Assembly: GCF_007785775.2 (NCBI RefSeq)
Contig: NZ_VNIK02000001.1
Span: 732,678-796,677 of the forward strand
Reading direction: 5' to 3'
Origin: Flagellimonas hadalis
GTDB taxonomy: Bacteria > Bacteroidota > Bacteroidia > Flavobacteriales > Flavobacteriaceae
DNA: 64,000 nt
The first letter of the stretch is position 1; every line of letters begins with the position of its first letter. Both the position numbers and the translations under genes were made by a program. Below are positions 26,782 through 35,090 of the stretch, piece by piece. The notes below the pieces were generated by a model. It was not told the origin of the DNA. It did not search any database and saw only the letters and a list, made by a program, of their open reading frames with translations.

Positions 26782-29634
26782 TTATTTGCTCAGATACATC
26801 TTTCTTCGCGAGTATAGATTATAGAACTCATCATCCTTCAGACTATCGATGAATAAGATGCTCTCTCCGGTACTTTTCATCTCTGGCCCTAGGTTCTTGT
26901 TCACGTTCGGGAACTTGTTGAAAGAGAACACGGGTTGTTTGATGGCGTATCCTTCCAATTGTGGGTTGAACACAAAATCCTTCACTTTTTTCTCGCCCAA
27001 CATCACCTTGGTGGCATAGTTCACATAAGGTTCTTTATACGCCTTTGCAATGAAAGGAACGGTACGTGATGCCCTTGGGTTCGCTTCGATGATGTACACA
27101 ATATCGTCCTTAACCGCAAACTGGATGTTGATCAACCCTACCGTGTTCAATGCCAAGGCTATCTTTTTGGTATGGTCTTTTATTTGCTGCATTACAAATT
27201 CACCCAAGTTGAACGGTGGCAATGTCGCGTTTGAGTCCCCAGAATGGATTCCACAAGGCTCAATATGCTCCATGATCCCAATGATATACACATCCTCACC
27301 ATCACAAATGGCATCGGCCTCTGCTTCTATCGCCCCATCCAGATAGTGGTCCAAAAGCAATTTGTTGTTGGGTATTTTTCGCAACAGGTCCACCACATGG
27401 GCCTCCAGTTCTTCTTTGTTGATCACGATTTTCATCCCTTGTCCACCCAATACGTAGGATGGTCTTACCAATAACGGGAAGTTCAGTTCATCGGCCAGTT
27501 CCAGTGCCTCATCGGCAGTCTCCGCCACCCCAAACTTTGGGTAGGGAATACCGTTCTCCTTCAGCAAGGTGGAGAAACTTCCCCTGTCCTCTGCCAAATC
27601 CAGGGATTGAAAACTGGTTCCTATGATGTTGATACCATATTTGTCCAATTTCTCGGCCAATTTCAAGGCGGTCTGCCCACCCAACTGCACAATCACCCCC
27701 TCGGGCTTTTCATGCAGGATGATGTCGTATATATGCTCCCAGAACACAGGCTCAAAATACAGTTTGTCCGCCGTATCAAAATCAGTGGAAACCGTTTCAG
27801 GGTTACAGTTGATCATGATGGTCTCATAGCCGCACTCGGCAGCTGCCAGTACTCCATGGACACAGCAATAATCAAACTCGATGCCCTGTCCAATTCGGTT
27901 GGGTCCCGAACCGAGCACCACCACTTTTTTCTTATCGGTCACCACGCTGTCGTTGGCTACATAACGATGCCCATCGGCTGTTTCTATTTCCTCTTCAAAA
28001 GTGGAGTAATAATAAGGAGTTACGGCCTTGAACTCCGCTGCACAGGTGTCCACCAACTTATAGACACGGTTGATGCCCATATCCATACGTTTGCCATGGA
28101 CCTCGCTCTCCCAACAGTCCAGCATGTGGGCTATCTGTCGGTCGGCAAAACCTTTCTGCTTGGCCTCCAACAAAAGGGCCTTGGGCAGACTTTCTATAGT
28201 GTATTTTGAAATTTCCATCTCCAAGAAATGGAGTTCTTCGTATTGCTTCAGGAACCACATGTCTATCTTGGTGATCTCGTGGATCCGCTTCAACGGAATA
28301 CCCAACTGAATGGCATCATAGATCACAAAAACCCGGTCCCAGCTGGGCACACGGAGCTTTTCCATGATGGTGTCATAATCTTTGTACCCCTTGCCATCGG
28401 CACCCAATCCATTTCTTTTGATTTCCAAAGATTGTGTGGCCTTGTGTAATGCTTCCTGGAACGAACGGCCAATGCCCATGACTTCCCCAACGGATTTCAT
28501 CTGGAGTCCCAAAGTCCTATCCGATCCCTCAAACTTATCGAAGTTCCAACGGGGTATTTTCACGATCACATAATCCAACGTGGGCTCGAACAAAGCCGAA
28601 GTGGACTTAGTGATTTGGTTGTCCAATTCATCCAAGGTATAACCAATGGCCAATTTGGCGGCAATCTTTGCAATGGGATAACCTGTTGCTTTGGACGCCA
28701 ATGCAGAAGATCTTGACACCCTTGGGTTGATCTCGATGGCGATAATGTCTTCTTTCTCGTCCGGGCTAACGGCAAACTGCACGTTACATCCCCCCGCAAA
28801 ATCCCCGATGCTGCGCATCATGTGGATGGCCATGTCCCGCATACGCTGGAACGTCCTGTCCGAAAGGGTCATGGCTGGGGCCACGGTGATGGAGTCCCCT
28901 GTGTGGATACCCATCGGGTCCATATTCTCAATGGTACAGATGATGACCACGTTGTCATTCTTGTCACGCAAGAGCTCCAATTCGTATTCCTTCCAACCCA
29001 TAAGGGCCTTGTCGATCATCACCTCGTGGATGGGCGATACTTCCAGACCATGGCTCAACATATCGTCAAAATCCTCGGGATCGTACACAATACCTGCCCC
29101 GGCGCCACCAAGGGTGAAGGAAGCCCTGATCACCAAGGGAAAACCGAACTCTTGGGCTATTTCTTTTCCTTTTAGGAAAGAAGTGGCCGAGGCCTGGGGA
29201 GGCATCCCTATCCCAATTTTAAGCATGAGCTCCCTAAATTTTTCGCGATCTTCGGTAATGTTGATGGCATCGATATCCACCCCGATGATCTCTACTCCAA
29301 AATCCTTCCAGATGCCTTTTTGGTCGGCCTCGATACAAAGGTTCAGCGCGGTCTGTCCGCCCATAGTGGGCAGAACGGCGTCCACATTGGGGTGTTTCTT
29401 TAAAATCTCAACGATTGATTTGGTGGTCAGGGGTTTTAGGTACACATGGTCCGCCATGGTGGGATCGGTCATGATCGTAGCGGGGTTGCTATTGATCAAG
29501 ATGGTCTCGATACCATCTTCACGAAGCGACCTAAGTGCTTGGGAACCAGAATAATCAAACTCACATGCCTGACCGATGATGATAGGGCCAGAACCAATAA
29601 TCAAAATGGATTTTAAATCTTTTCTTTTCGGCAT
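26782..29634 (-). CDS. carB: Carbamoyl-phosphate synthase large subunit
   Basis: A 950-residue enzyme with the duplicated layout of CarB: two ATP-grasp halves (about residues 1-400 and 550-935) each with a GSGPIIIGQACEFDYSG-type or GSGPNRIGQGIEFDYC-type nucleotide segment, and ending in RRKMYLSK. E. coli CarB has about 1073 residues; here most of the C-terminal allosteric (MGS-like) domain is absent, as I recall for flavobacterial CarB. It makes carbamoyl phosphate for pyrimidine and arginine synthesis with the glutaminase CarA, which is not encoded nearby. rpmH lies upstream, separated by a terminator. Confidence 0.94.
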   Translation of the reverse strand: MPKRKDLKSILIIGSGPIIIGQACEFDYSGSQALRSLREDGIETILINSNPATIMTDPTMADHVYLKPLTTKSIVEILKKHPNVDAVLPTMGGQTALNLCIEADQKGIWKDFGVEIIGVDIDAINITEDREKFRELMLKIGIGMPPQASATSFLKGKEIAQEFGFPLVIRASFTLGGAGAGIVYDPEDFDDMLSHGLEVSPIHEVMIDKALMGWKEYELELLRDKNDNVVIICTIENMDPMGIHTGDSITVAPAMTLSDRTFQRMRDMAIHMMRSIGDFAGGCNVQFAVSPDEKEDIIAIEINPRVSRSSALASKATGYPIAKIAAKLAIGYTLDELDNQITKSTSALFEPTLDYVIVKIPRWNFDKFEGSDRTLGLQMKSVGEVMGIGRSFQEALHKATQSLEIKRNGLGADGKGYKDYDTIMEKLRVPSWDRVFVIYDAIQLGIPLKRIHEITKIDMWFLKQYEELHFLEMEISKYTIESLPKALLLEAKQKGFADRQIAHMLDCWESEVHGKRMDMGINRVYKLVDTCAAEFKAVTPYYYSTFEEEIETADGHRYVANDSVVTDKKKVVVLGSGPNRIGQGIEFDYCCVHGVLAAAECGYETIMINCNPETVSTDFDTADKLYFEPVFWEHIYDIILHEKPEGVIVQLGGQTALKLAEKLDKYGINIIGTSFQSLDLAEDRGSFSTLLKENGIPYPKFGVAETADEALELADELNFPLLVRPSYVLGGQGMKIVINKEELEAHVVDLLRKIPNNKLLLDHYLDGAIEAEADAICDGEDVYIIGIMEHIEPCGIHSGDSNATLPPFNLGEFVMQQIKDHTKKIALALNTVGLINIQFAVKDDIVYIIEANPRASRTVPFIAKAYKEPYVNYATKVMLGEKKVKDFVFNPQLEGYAIKQPVFSFNKFPNVNKNLGPEMKSTGESILFIDSLKDDEFYNLYSRRKMYLSK

Positions 29635-29676
29635 TTTTGTAGGGTTATTGCTTGTTTTTTGCTTTCAGGTCAAAAA

Positions 29677-29706
29677 AAAGGTGTTACCTAGAAAAGTAAC
29701 ACCTTT
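29677..29706 (-). terminator. Terminator of rpmH
   Basis: AAAGGTGTTAC and GTAACACCTTT form an 11-bp stem with an 8-base loop. Read on the minus strand, a run of eight T bases follows. It lies between rpmH and carB and ends 43 bases before the carB start. Confidence 0.82.
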
Positions 29707-29729
29707 AATTTAAATCTGAAATGCTATCA

Positions 29730-29888
29730 TTATTTTTTATGTCTTGGCTCAGAGGAAACAGTTAATCTCTTTCTTCCTTTGGCTCTTCTTCTCGCAAGAA
29801 CTTTTCTACCATTGGCAGTCGCCATGCGCTCCCTAAAACCATGCTTGTTTCTTCTCTTCCTTTTTGACGGCTGATACGTTCTTTTCAT
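29730..29888 (-). CDS. rpmH: 50S ribosomal protein L34
   Basis: A 52-residue, strongly basic protein read from the ATG at 29888 to the TAA at 29730. It starts [20 protein letters not shown] and contains [20 protein letters not shown], the signature of L34, which is part of the large ribosomal subunit. It is followed by its own terminator and preceded by a near-ideal promoter (29947-29976), so it is expressed as a single-gene transcript here. No dnaA gene, the common neighbour of rpmH in other bacteria, is present. Confidence 0.96.
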   Translation of the reverse strand: MKRTYQPSKRKRRNKHGFRERMATANGRKVLARRRAKGRKRLTVSSEPRHKK

Positions 29889-29946
29889 TTCGGAACTTTT
29901 TATGGATTTTGTTCGTGGGAAATGTTTTCCCGAAAAATTCTGGGCG

Positions 29947-29976
29947 CAAATATACGAAGACTTTTTACTTTGGCAA
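29947..29976 (-). promoter_or_regulatory. Consensus Bacteroidota promoter of rpmH
   Basis: On the minus strand, TTG (29974-29976), a 19-base spacer and TATATTTG (29947-29954) match the TTG-N19-TAnnTTTG consensus exactly. The predicted start gives a leader of about 50 bases for rpmH. Confidence 0.8.
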
Positions 29977-30052
29977 GTCCCAAAAGAAAATATTTAAATT
30001 TGTTTTTAGTACTTTTGCCACCTCTAAAACATTCGGTAAAATCTCCAACTCT

Positions 30053-30568
30053 ATGTTCAACAAAAATATCAAACTCGTTATTGCAGGTCTTATCATTGCT
30101 TATGCCGTGTACCAGTTCGTGGAGGGCAACATCGGCAATGGCATTGCCCTTATCCTGTTCTCCTTGGTGTTCATTTTCCTGTACTTCAGGAACGAGTTTA
30201 TCCTCTTGGCCTTTCTGCGCATGCGCAAACAGGATCTGGAGGGCACCCAAAAATGGTTGGAGAAGATCAAGAACCCAGAGGGAGCACTCATTAAAAAACA
30301 ACAGGGCTACTTCAATTACCTGCACGGGATCATCTATTCCCAAAAGAACCTGACACAGGCGGAAAAATACTTCAAAAAGGCCTTGAAACTGGGACTTACC
30401 ATGGATTATGACGTGGCCATGGCGAAATTGAGCCTTGCCGGGATCGCCATGCAGAAGCGCAGAAAGCGTGAGGCCACCCAATTGTTGCAAGAGGCCAAAA
30501 AACTGGACAAGAACAACATGCTGACCGAGCAGATCAAGATGATGCAGCAGCAGATGAAGAAAATCTAA
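30053..30568 (+). CDS. Membrane protein with TPR-like C-terminal helices
   Basis: A 171-residue protein from the ATG at 30053 (upstream in-frame codons to 29864 are antisense to the rpmH promoter region and not convincing). Two membrane segments lie at about residues 6-22 and 30-47, followed by a soluble part of paired helices: GYFNYLHGIIYSQKNLTQAE and KYFKKALKLGLTMDYDVAMA look like one TPR-type unit, with a second incomplete one after it. The C terminus is Lys/Gln/Met-rich. Function unknown; TPR helices usually bind proteins. A TACTTTTG element at 30010-30017 could be its promoter. Confidence 0.72.
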   Translation: MFNKNIKLVIAGLIIAYAVYQFVEGNIGNGIALILFSLVFIFLYFRNEFILLAFLRMRKQDLEGTQKWLEKIKNPEGALIKKQQGYFNYLHGIIYSQKNLTQAEKYFKKALKLGLTMDYDVAMAKLSLAGIAMQKRRKREATQLLQEAKKLDKNNMLTEQIKMMQQQMKKI

Positions 30569-30690
30569 GGGTATTGCTTAAATAGGGCATAAATCCAACC
30601 GTATCGGACATATCTCCCCTTATGCACTAAGGCTCACTAAATTAATCGGAGAGTCAATTGGAAATTATTGTATTTTTCCAATAAAAACCA

Positions 30691-31293
30691 ATGATCATAT
30701 ATGGCGCCAGGGCGGTTCATTTGAAATCAGCCCAATCTAAAAACACTATTTGTCCGAGCTGTAACACACAAGGTTCTTCAGTAATCAGTATTTATAGAAA
30801 ACACGCTCATATCTTTTGGATTCCCTTATTCCCAATTTCAAAAAATGGCATCTCACAATGTCAACATTGTAAGAAGGTGCTCGAACCCAAAGAAATGCCC
30901 GAGCCTATCAAAAGGGAATATGTCAATTTAAAAAATGACGCAAAGGGACCTGTTTGGCAATTTGTAGGATTAGGAATTATCGCCGCATTGATTTCCTGGG
31001 GTTTTTATGCAAATGCAGAAGACAAGAAAAAGGAAAGCGCGTATTTACAATCTCCACAAACGGGTGATATCTACAGTTACAAAGTAGAAGGTGGCCATTA
31101 TTCTACTTTTAAAATTATGAGCGTTACACAGGATAGCATATTCATTTCACCAAATCAATATGAAATAAACAAAATAGGGCGGGTGCACACTATTGATAAA
31201 CCTGAGAATTATTCAGAGATTTTATATGGTATGTCCAGAATAAAAGTAAAAGAGATGTATGAATCTGGTGAAATCTATGGTATAAATCGGTAA
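30691..31293 (+). CDS. Zinc-ribbon membrane protein of unknown function
   Basis: A 200-residue protein. The N terminus has two Cys pairs (CPSC near residue 21 and CQHC near 57) that probably bind one zinc ion, a bent loop with HAHIFWIPLFPI between them, then one membrane segment (about 91-107) and a soluble C-terminal domain with GDIYSYKVEGGHYSTFKI. I recognise the N-terminal pattern as common in Bacteroidota, but no function is known to me. The base composition is more AT-rich than its neighbours. Confidence 0.72.
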   Translation: MIIYGARAVHLKSAQSKNTICPSCNTQGSSVISIYRKHAHIFWIPLFPISKNGISQCQHCKKVLEPKEMPEPIKREYVNLKNDAKGPVWQFVGLGIIAALISWGFYANAEDKKKESAYLQSPQTGDIYSYKVEGGHYSTFKIMSVTQDSIFISPNQYEINKIGRVHTIDKPENYSEILYGMSRIKVKEMYESGEIYGINR

Positions 31294-31375
31294 TAGCAAT
31301 CTTTGTTTGATCAAGCCAATCATTCAACAAACCACACTCTAAACAAAAAAGTATTATTTTTTTGGTTACAAAATC

Positions 31376-32341
31376 CTATTTACCCACACCCCCTACACGA
31401 TAATACCCCTTGTTCGGGATTTCGATCACATATTTTTTTCGGGAGCTGTTGTTCAAATGGGGCTCCCGCAACCAAGGGTTGTGCCTTTTCAGCACTTTGT
31501 AGTTGATCTCGTAGAGCTGGGCAAAGTCGGCCCAACTTGTCACGGCCGTGTCCACTTCCACGGTGAAGGTGGGCACTTTGGTATATAGATCCTCTTCCTC
31601 TACCAAAAACCCATACTTTTCGGGGTTGGCAATGATCTCTTTGATGGCCATGATACGGAACACGTAGCGGCCTGTCTCCTCGCCCAATAACAGATCGTAG
31701 TAATCCCCGGCCTTCTGGATGCCCATAAACCGTTGGATGCCAGCAGGACCTGCATTGTAAGCTGCGGCAGTAAGTGTCCAGCTGCCAAATCGCTCTTTCC
31801 ATTTCTTCAGATAGTCACAGGCCACCTGGGTGGATTTCTCTACATGGTAACGCTCGTCCACATTATCGTTCACCTCAAGGCCATATTCCCTTCCGGTATC
31901 TTTCATGATCTGCCAAAAACCGGTCGCTCCCGCAGGTGACACCACATTTTGAAGACCGCTTTCGGCCACGGCCAAATATTTGAAATCGTCTGGGATACCG
32001 TTCTTTTTCAAAATGGGCTCTATGATAGGGAAATATTTGTTGGCACGCTTCATCAGCAACAAAGCGTTGGACTGCCAGTAGGTGTTCACCAAAAACTCCC
32101 GATCTACGCGCTCCATGATCTCCGGGTCGTCCAGAGGAACGGCTTCACCCGCAAAATTGAGGTCTTCGGGAATCTCTATGGCACTGATCCTATAGCCCTG
32201 GGCCACATTTTTGTCGTTTTCCACCGCTGCTTCGGGAGTTTTTTCCTCAACAGGTTCAGGGGTCGATTGGACCGCAAAAATAAAGGTGCCGGTCACCGCA
32301 ATCAATCCAATAAATGCCAATATGTTCTTCAAGTGTTTCAT
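31376..32341 (-). CDS. Lytic transglycosylase (SLT family), membrane-anchored or secreted
   Basis: A 321-residue protein from the ATG at 32341 with a signal anchor (about residues 7-24) and a low-complexity linker. The SLT domain starts near 115: YLAVAESGLQN carries the likely catalytic Glu127, followed by GATGFWQIM (138-146) and the later AAAYNAGPAGIQRF. It would cleave the glycan strands of peptidoglycan, forming anhydro-muramyl ends, during growth or recycling. The C terminus looks like a short LysM-like or beta extension (YEINYKVLKRHNPWL). The adjacent hydrolase gene at 32388 is read in the same direction, 46 bases upstream. Confidence 0.88.
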   Translation of the reverse strand: MKHLKNILAFIGLIAVTGTFIFAVQSTPEPVEEKTPEAAVENDKNVAQGYRISAIEIPEDLNFAGEAVPLDDPEIMERVDREFLVNTYWQSNALLLMKRANKYFPIIEPILKKNGIPDDFKYLAVAESGLQNVVSPAGATGFWQIMKDTGREYGLEVNDNVDERYHVEKSTQVACDYLKKWKERFGSWTLTAAAYNAGPAGIQRFMGIQKAGDYYDLLLGEETGRYVFRIMAIKEIIANPEKYGFLVEEEDLYTKVPTFTVEVDTAVTSWADFAQLYEINYKVLKRHNPWLREPHLNNSSRKKYVIEIPNKGYYRVGGVGK

Positions 32342-32387
32342 AGCCAAAATTTTTATAGGGTACCGTAAAGATACTATATAGACGCCC

Positions 32388-33050
32388 TTATCCTAAAATT
32401 ATTGTGGGGAGATTTTCATTGAACCACCTCGCCCGGTGTATGATCATGGTGTGGGTACCGTTCTTCACCACTATGCATTCCTTGATGTTCGCCAATGGAA
32501 AAACACTGTCCTTTTCCCCTTGGATGTGCACCAAGTTCGGGGGCGGCACGGTCTGGTCCCAGTTCACGATCTGATCAATGGACCAATCGATATACTGTTT
32601 GTCCCGGACAGAAAGGTATTTTTCATAGAGGTGCAAACGCTTGGTCACTGTTTCGCCAAAGGCATATTTGGCCAAGAGCTCCACATTGGTCACCAATCCC
32701 GTCGGGAGCAGTTTGTGCACCTTGGTATATTTGGCAAAAAGCATCCGCTTGGGAAGTTCCGACCTGCTTTTTACCGAGGACACAATAATTACCTTTTTGG
32801 GGTGGATGAACTTGGCCATCTCCTGTACCAGCATCCCCCCGAAGGACACCCCCAGCAATACAGGATTTTCATGTTGTATGCGTGTACACATTTGCTGCGC
32901 GTAAGCTTCTAGGGACATCCCTTTTTCCGGAATGGACCAATCCAACAAATGGACCTCAAAAGTTTCGGGAGAAAGATGGATGCCCTCAAAAATAGATGGT
33001 GCGGCTGCCATTCCCGGCATCAGGTACACATGGGTTTTTGTATCGGGCAT
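32388..33050 (-). CDS. Alpha/beta hydrolase
   Basis: A 220-residue protein with the fold's nucleophile elbow GVSFGG at residues 67-72 (Ser69) and a C-terminal His in KNGTHTMIIHRA (about 197-208); the acid is probably the Asp in QGEKDSVFP. No signal peptide is present, so it is cytoplasmic. The substrate is unknown. It could share a transcript with the lytic transglycosylase downstream, but nothing suggests a joint function. Confidence 0.8.
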   Translation of the reverse strand: MPDTKTHVYLMPGMAAAPSIFEGIHLSPETFEVHLLDWSIPEKGMSLEAYAQQMCTRIQHENPVLLGVSFGGMLVQEMAKFIHPKKVIIVSSVKSRSELPKRMLFAKYTKVHKLLPTGLVTNVELLAKYAFGETVTKRLHLYEKYLSVRDKQYIDWSIDQIVNWDQTVPPPNLVHIQGEKDSVFPLANIKECIVVKNGTHTMIIHRARWFNENLPTIILG

Positions 33051-33213
33051 ATTTCATCAAAGATCGTCAACCACTAGGAAATTAACAATTTTTTGACTAA
33101 TTTTGTATCCCTTTTGCAGCTGACCCCAGTTATTGAACTATTTTTTTTAGGGGATTGTTAGAATTATCTTTTGGATGATCTAAATCTTACAGAGTCATTA
33201 AAAACAGTACTAT

Positions 33214-33507
33214 ATGACAGAAATGGAAATTAACGACAATAGTTTCTTGCGCCAGTTTGAAACTAAGGTCAATGGGCATTTAGCCAAAATTGAATACTCT
33301 TCCCAGGAGCGCAAGGTATTTTTGACCAAGCTGGTGATTCCTGAGGAAATTGACCAAGAGGGGTTCAAAGAGGACTTCATCAAAGCCGTTCTGCACCAAA
33401 TCCAAGAGAAAAACCTTCGCGTGGTCCCTACCAGTCCGCACATTGCAGGTTTCTTGAGAAAGAACAGACAGTACAAGGAAATGTTGCCCGTGGGAATCCG
33501 CATCTAA
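33214..33507 (+). CDS. Small GNAT-like N-acetyltransferase domain protein
   Basis: A 97-residue protein of the short YjdJ-like acetyltransferase group (Acetyltransf_CG type). It shows the middle LTKLVIPEEIDQEGFKEDFI, a helix and the terminal NLRVVPTSPHIAGFLRKN, which in this family surrounds the acetyl-CoA site. Natural substrates of the group are not known. Two ATG codons (33214 and 33223) could serve as the start. It stands alone between a divergent hydrolase and a shared terminator with mtaB. Confidence 0.78.
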   Translation: MTEMEINDNSFLRQFETKVNGHLAKIEYSSQERKVFLTKLVIPEEIDQEGFKEDFIKAVLHQIQEKNLRVVPTSPHIAGFLRKNRQYKEMLPVGIRI

Positions 33508-33532
33508 TACGCAACAACCATCCAAAAAAATC

Positions 33533-33560
33533 AAAGCCCTCCCTTCCGGAAGGCTTTTTT
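33533..33560. terminator. Terminator between converging genes
   Basis: AAAGCC pairs with GGCTTT around an inner CCTTCCGGAAGG palindrome, followed by a T tract on the plus strand. It lies between the stops of the GNAT-like gene (33507) and mtaB (33560). Confidence 0.72.
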
Positions 33561-34903
33561 TATGCCAAAATGGTATCGGTGACAAACTCGAAGCGCACCA
33601 GACCATCCTCATCGATCTCGGTAAGCTCCACCTGGTGCAACGTGTTCACCAGTTCAGGGTTCCAAGGTGCCTTTACCTTCACATAATTTTCGGTAAACCC
33701 ATGGATGTAGCCCATCTTGTTCTCCCCTTCGAACAATACGGTCCTGGTAGTGCCCAGTTGGCTCTCGTAGAAGGCCCTTCGTTTTTTGGCAGATAGGCCA
33801 CGGAGCATTTTACTGCGCTTGTTCCTCACGTTTTTGGGAACCACTCCCTCCATGTCGACCGCCAAGGTGTTGTCCCTTTCGGAATAGGTGAAAACGTGCA
33901 GGTATGAAATGTCCAGTTCGTTCAGGAAATGATAGGTCTCCAAAAAATGCTCATCGGTCTCCCCGGGGAATCCCACGATCACATCCACTCCTATGCAGGC
34001 ATGTGGCATGGCCTTTTTGATGCGATTCACCCGATCCACATAGAGATTGGAGAGATACCTTCTTCGCATCAACCGCAAAATAGTATCGCTGCCGCTTTGC
34101 AGGGGCACGTGGAAGTGGGGCACAAAGGAATTGCTCTGCGCCACAAAATCGATGGTCTCGTTTTTCAACAAGTTGGGTTCTATGGACGATATGCGCAGGC
34201 GATGGATACCCTCAATTCGGTCCAGGGCTTTCACAAGGTCAAAAAAGGTATGCTCGTGCCGCTTGTTGCCAAACTCACCCTTTCCATAATCCCCAATGTT
34301 CACCCCGGTCAGCACAATTTCCTTGATGTCCTGCGCTGCGATCTCACGGGCATTGTGCAGCACGTTCTCCAAGGAATCGCTTCGGGAAATGCCACGAGCC
34401 AAGGGAATGGTACAATACGTGCATTTGTAGTCGCAACCGTCCTGTACCTTCAAAAAAGCACGGGTACGGTCCCCGATGGCGTAGCTGCCCACATAAAAAT
34501 CCGCTTCCTCGATCTCGCAGGAATGTATTTTGGCCTCCCCTCGACTGCGCTCGGGATGACTCAAAAGGTCGTTCAGGTAATCGGTGATCTTGAATTTCTC
34601 GGTGGCACCCAATACCAAATCCACCCCGTCCACAGCGGCCAGTTCTTCGGGCTTGAGCTGTGCATAGCAGCCCACAGCGGCCACAAAGGCCTCTGGATTG
34701 GCTTTTTGGGCCTGTTTCACGATGGTCTTGAAGCGCTTATCGGCATTCTCGGTCACCGAACAGGTGTTGATCACATACACATCGGCCCGTTCGGAAAAGT
34801 CCACCCGCTCAAAGTCCTCCTTTTCAAAACTCCGAGCAATCGTGGAAGTTTCGGAAAAGTTGAGCTTGCAACCGAGCGTGTAAAATGCGACTTTTTTATT
34901 CAT
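33560..34903 (-). CDS. mtaB: tRNA t6A37 methylthiotransferase MtaB
   Basis: A 447-residue radical SAM enzyme. The N-terminal domain has the three cluster Cys residues (Cys12 in TLGCKLN, Cys48 in NTCSV, Cys79 in VGCYAQ), the radical SAM triad is CDYKCTYC (Cys157, 161 and 164), and a TRAM-like RNA-binding domain closes the protein. It adds a methylthio group to t6A37 of tRNAs. Residues 115-123 (SHPERSRGE) are encoded by a palindromic repeat in frame and lie in the linker between the cluster domain and the radical SAM barrel. The ATG at 34903 gives the conserved N terminus; the frame is open further upstream. Confidence 0.92.
   Translation of the reverse strand: MNKKVAFYTLGCKLNFSETSTIARSFEKEDFERVDFSERADVYVINTCSVTENADKRFKTIVKQAQKANPEAFVAAVGCYAQLKPEELAAVDGVDLVLGATEKFKITDYLNDLLSHPERSRGEAKIHSCEIEEADFYVGSYAIGDRTRAFLKVQDGCDYKCTYCTIPLARGISRSDSLENVLHNAREIAAQDIKEIVLTGVNIGDYGKGEFGNKRHEHTFFDLVKALDRIEGIHRLRISSIEPNLLKNETIDFVAQSNSFVPHFHVPLQSGSDTILRLMRRRYLSNLYVDRVNRIKKAMPHACIGVDVIVGFPGETDEHFLETYHFLNELDISYLHVFTYSERDNTLAVDMEGVVPKNVRNKRSKMLRGLSAKKRRAFYESQLGTTRTVLFEGENKMGYIHGFTENYVKVKAPWNPELVNTLHQVELTEIDEDGLVRFEFVTDTILA
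34537..34560 (-). repeat. Short palindromic repeat inside mtaB, read as SHPERSRG
   Basis: The plus strand contains cctcgactgcgctcgggatg, a near-palindrome around tcga-ctgcgc-tcgg. It encodes SHPERSRGE in frame on the minus strand. A related repeat (tctcgagcgccgtcgagagg) lies in purL at 56237-56262. Such repeats are frequent intergenic elements in flavobacteria, as I recall. Confidence 0.8.
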
Positions 34904-34926
34904 CCAACCATCTGACTTTAGGGCCG

Positions 34927-34934
34927 CAAAGATA
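34927..34934 (-). promoter_or_regulatory. -7 promoter element of mtaB
   Basis: The minus strand reads TATCTTTG, an exact TAnnTTTG match, 23 bases upstream of the mtaB start codon. No good TTG is found at the usual distance. Confidence 0.55.
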
Positions 34935-35090
34935 ATGATTTGTTGGGAGTTATGGGAATGTCTAGAGAGCGTTTCAAAAATCTGTATGTGCACCAATCTT
35001 TCCTTGGGACACAGCCATGTCCTCCCATTTCTTGTATGTTCCTATGCTGAAAATCCCTACCTTACTACCTTGATTTCTAAACCCAACCGT

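Noticed and set aside
33929..34915. A 328-residue open frame on the plus strand opposite mtaB
   Set aside because: It lies wholly antisense to the clearly identified mtaB gene, has no recognisable domain, and is explained by codon bias of the true gene.
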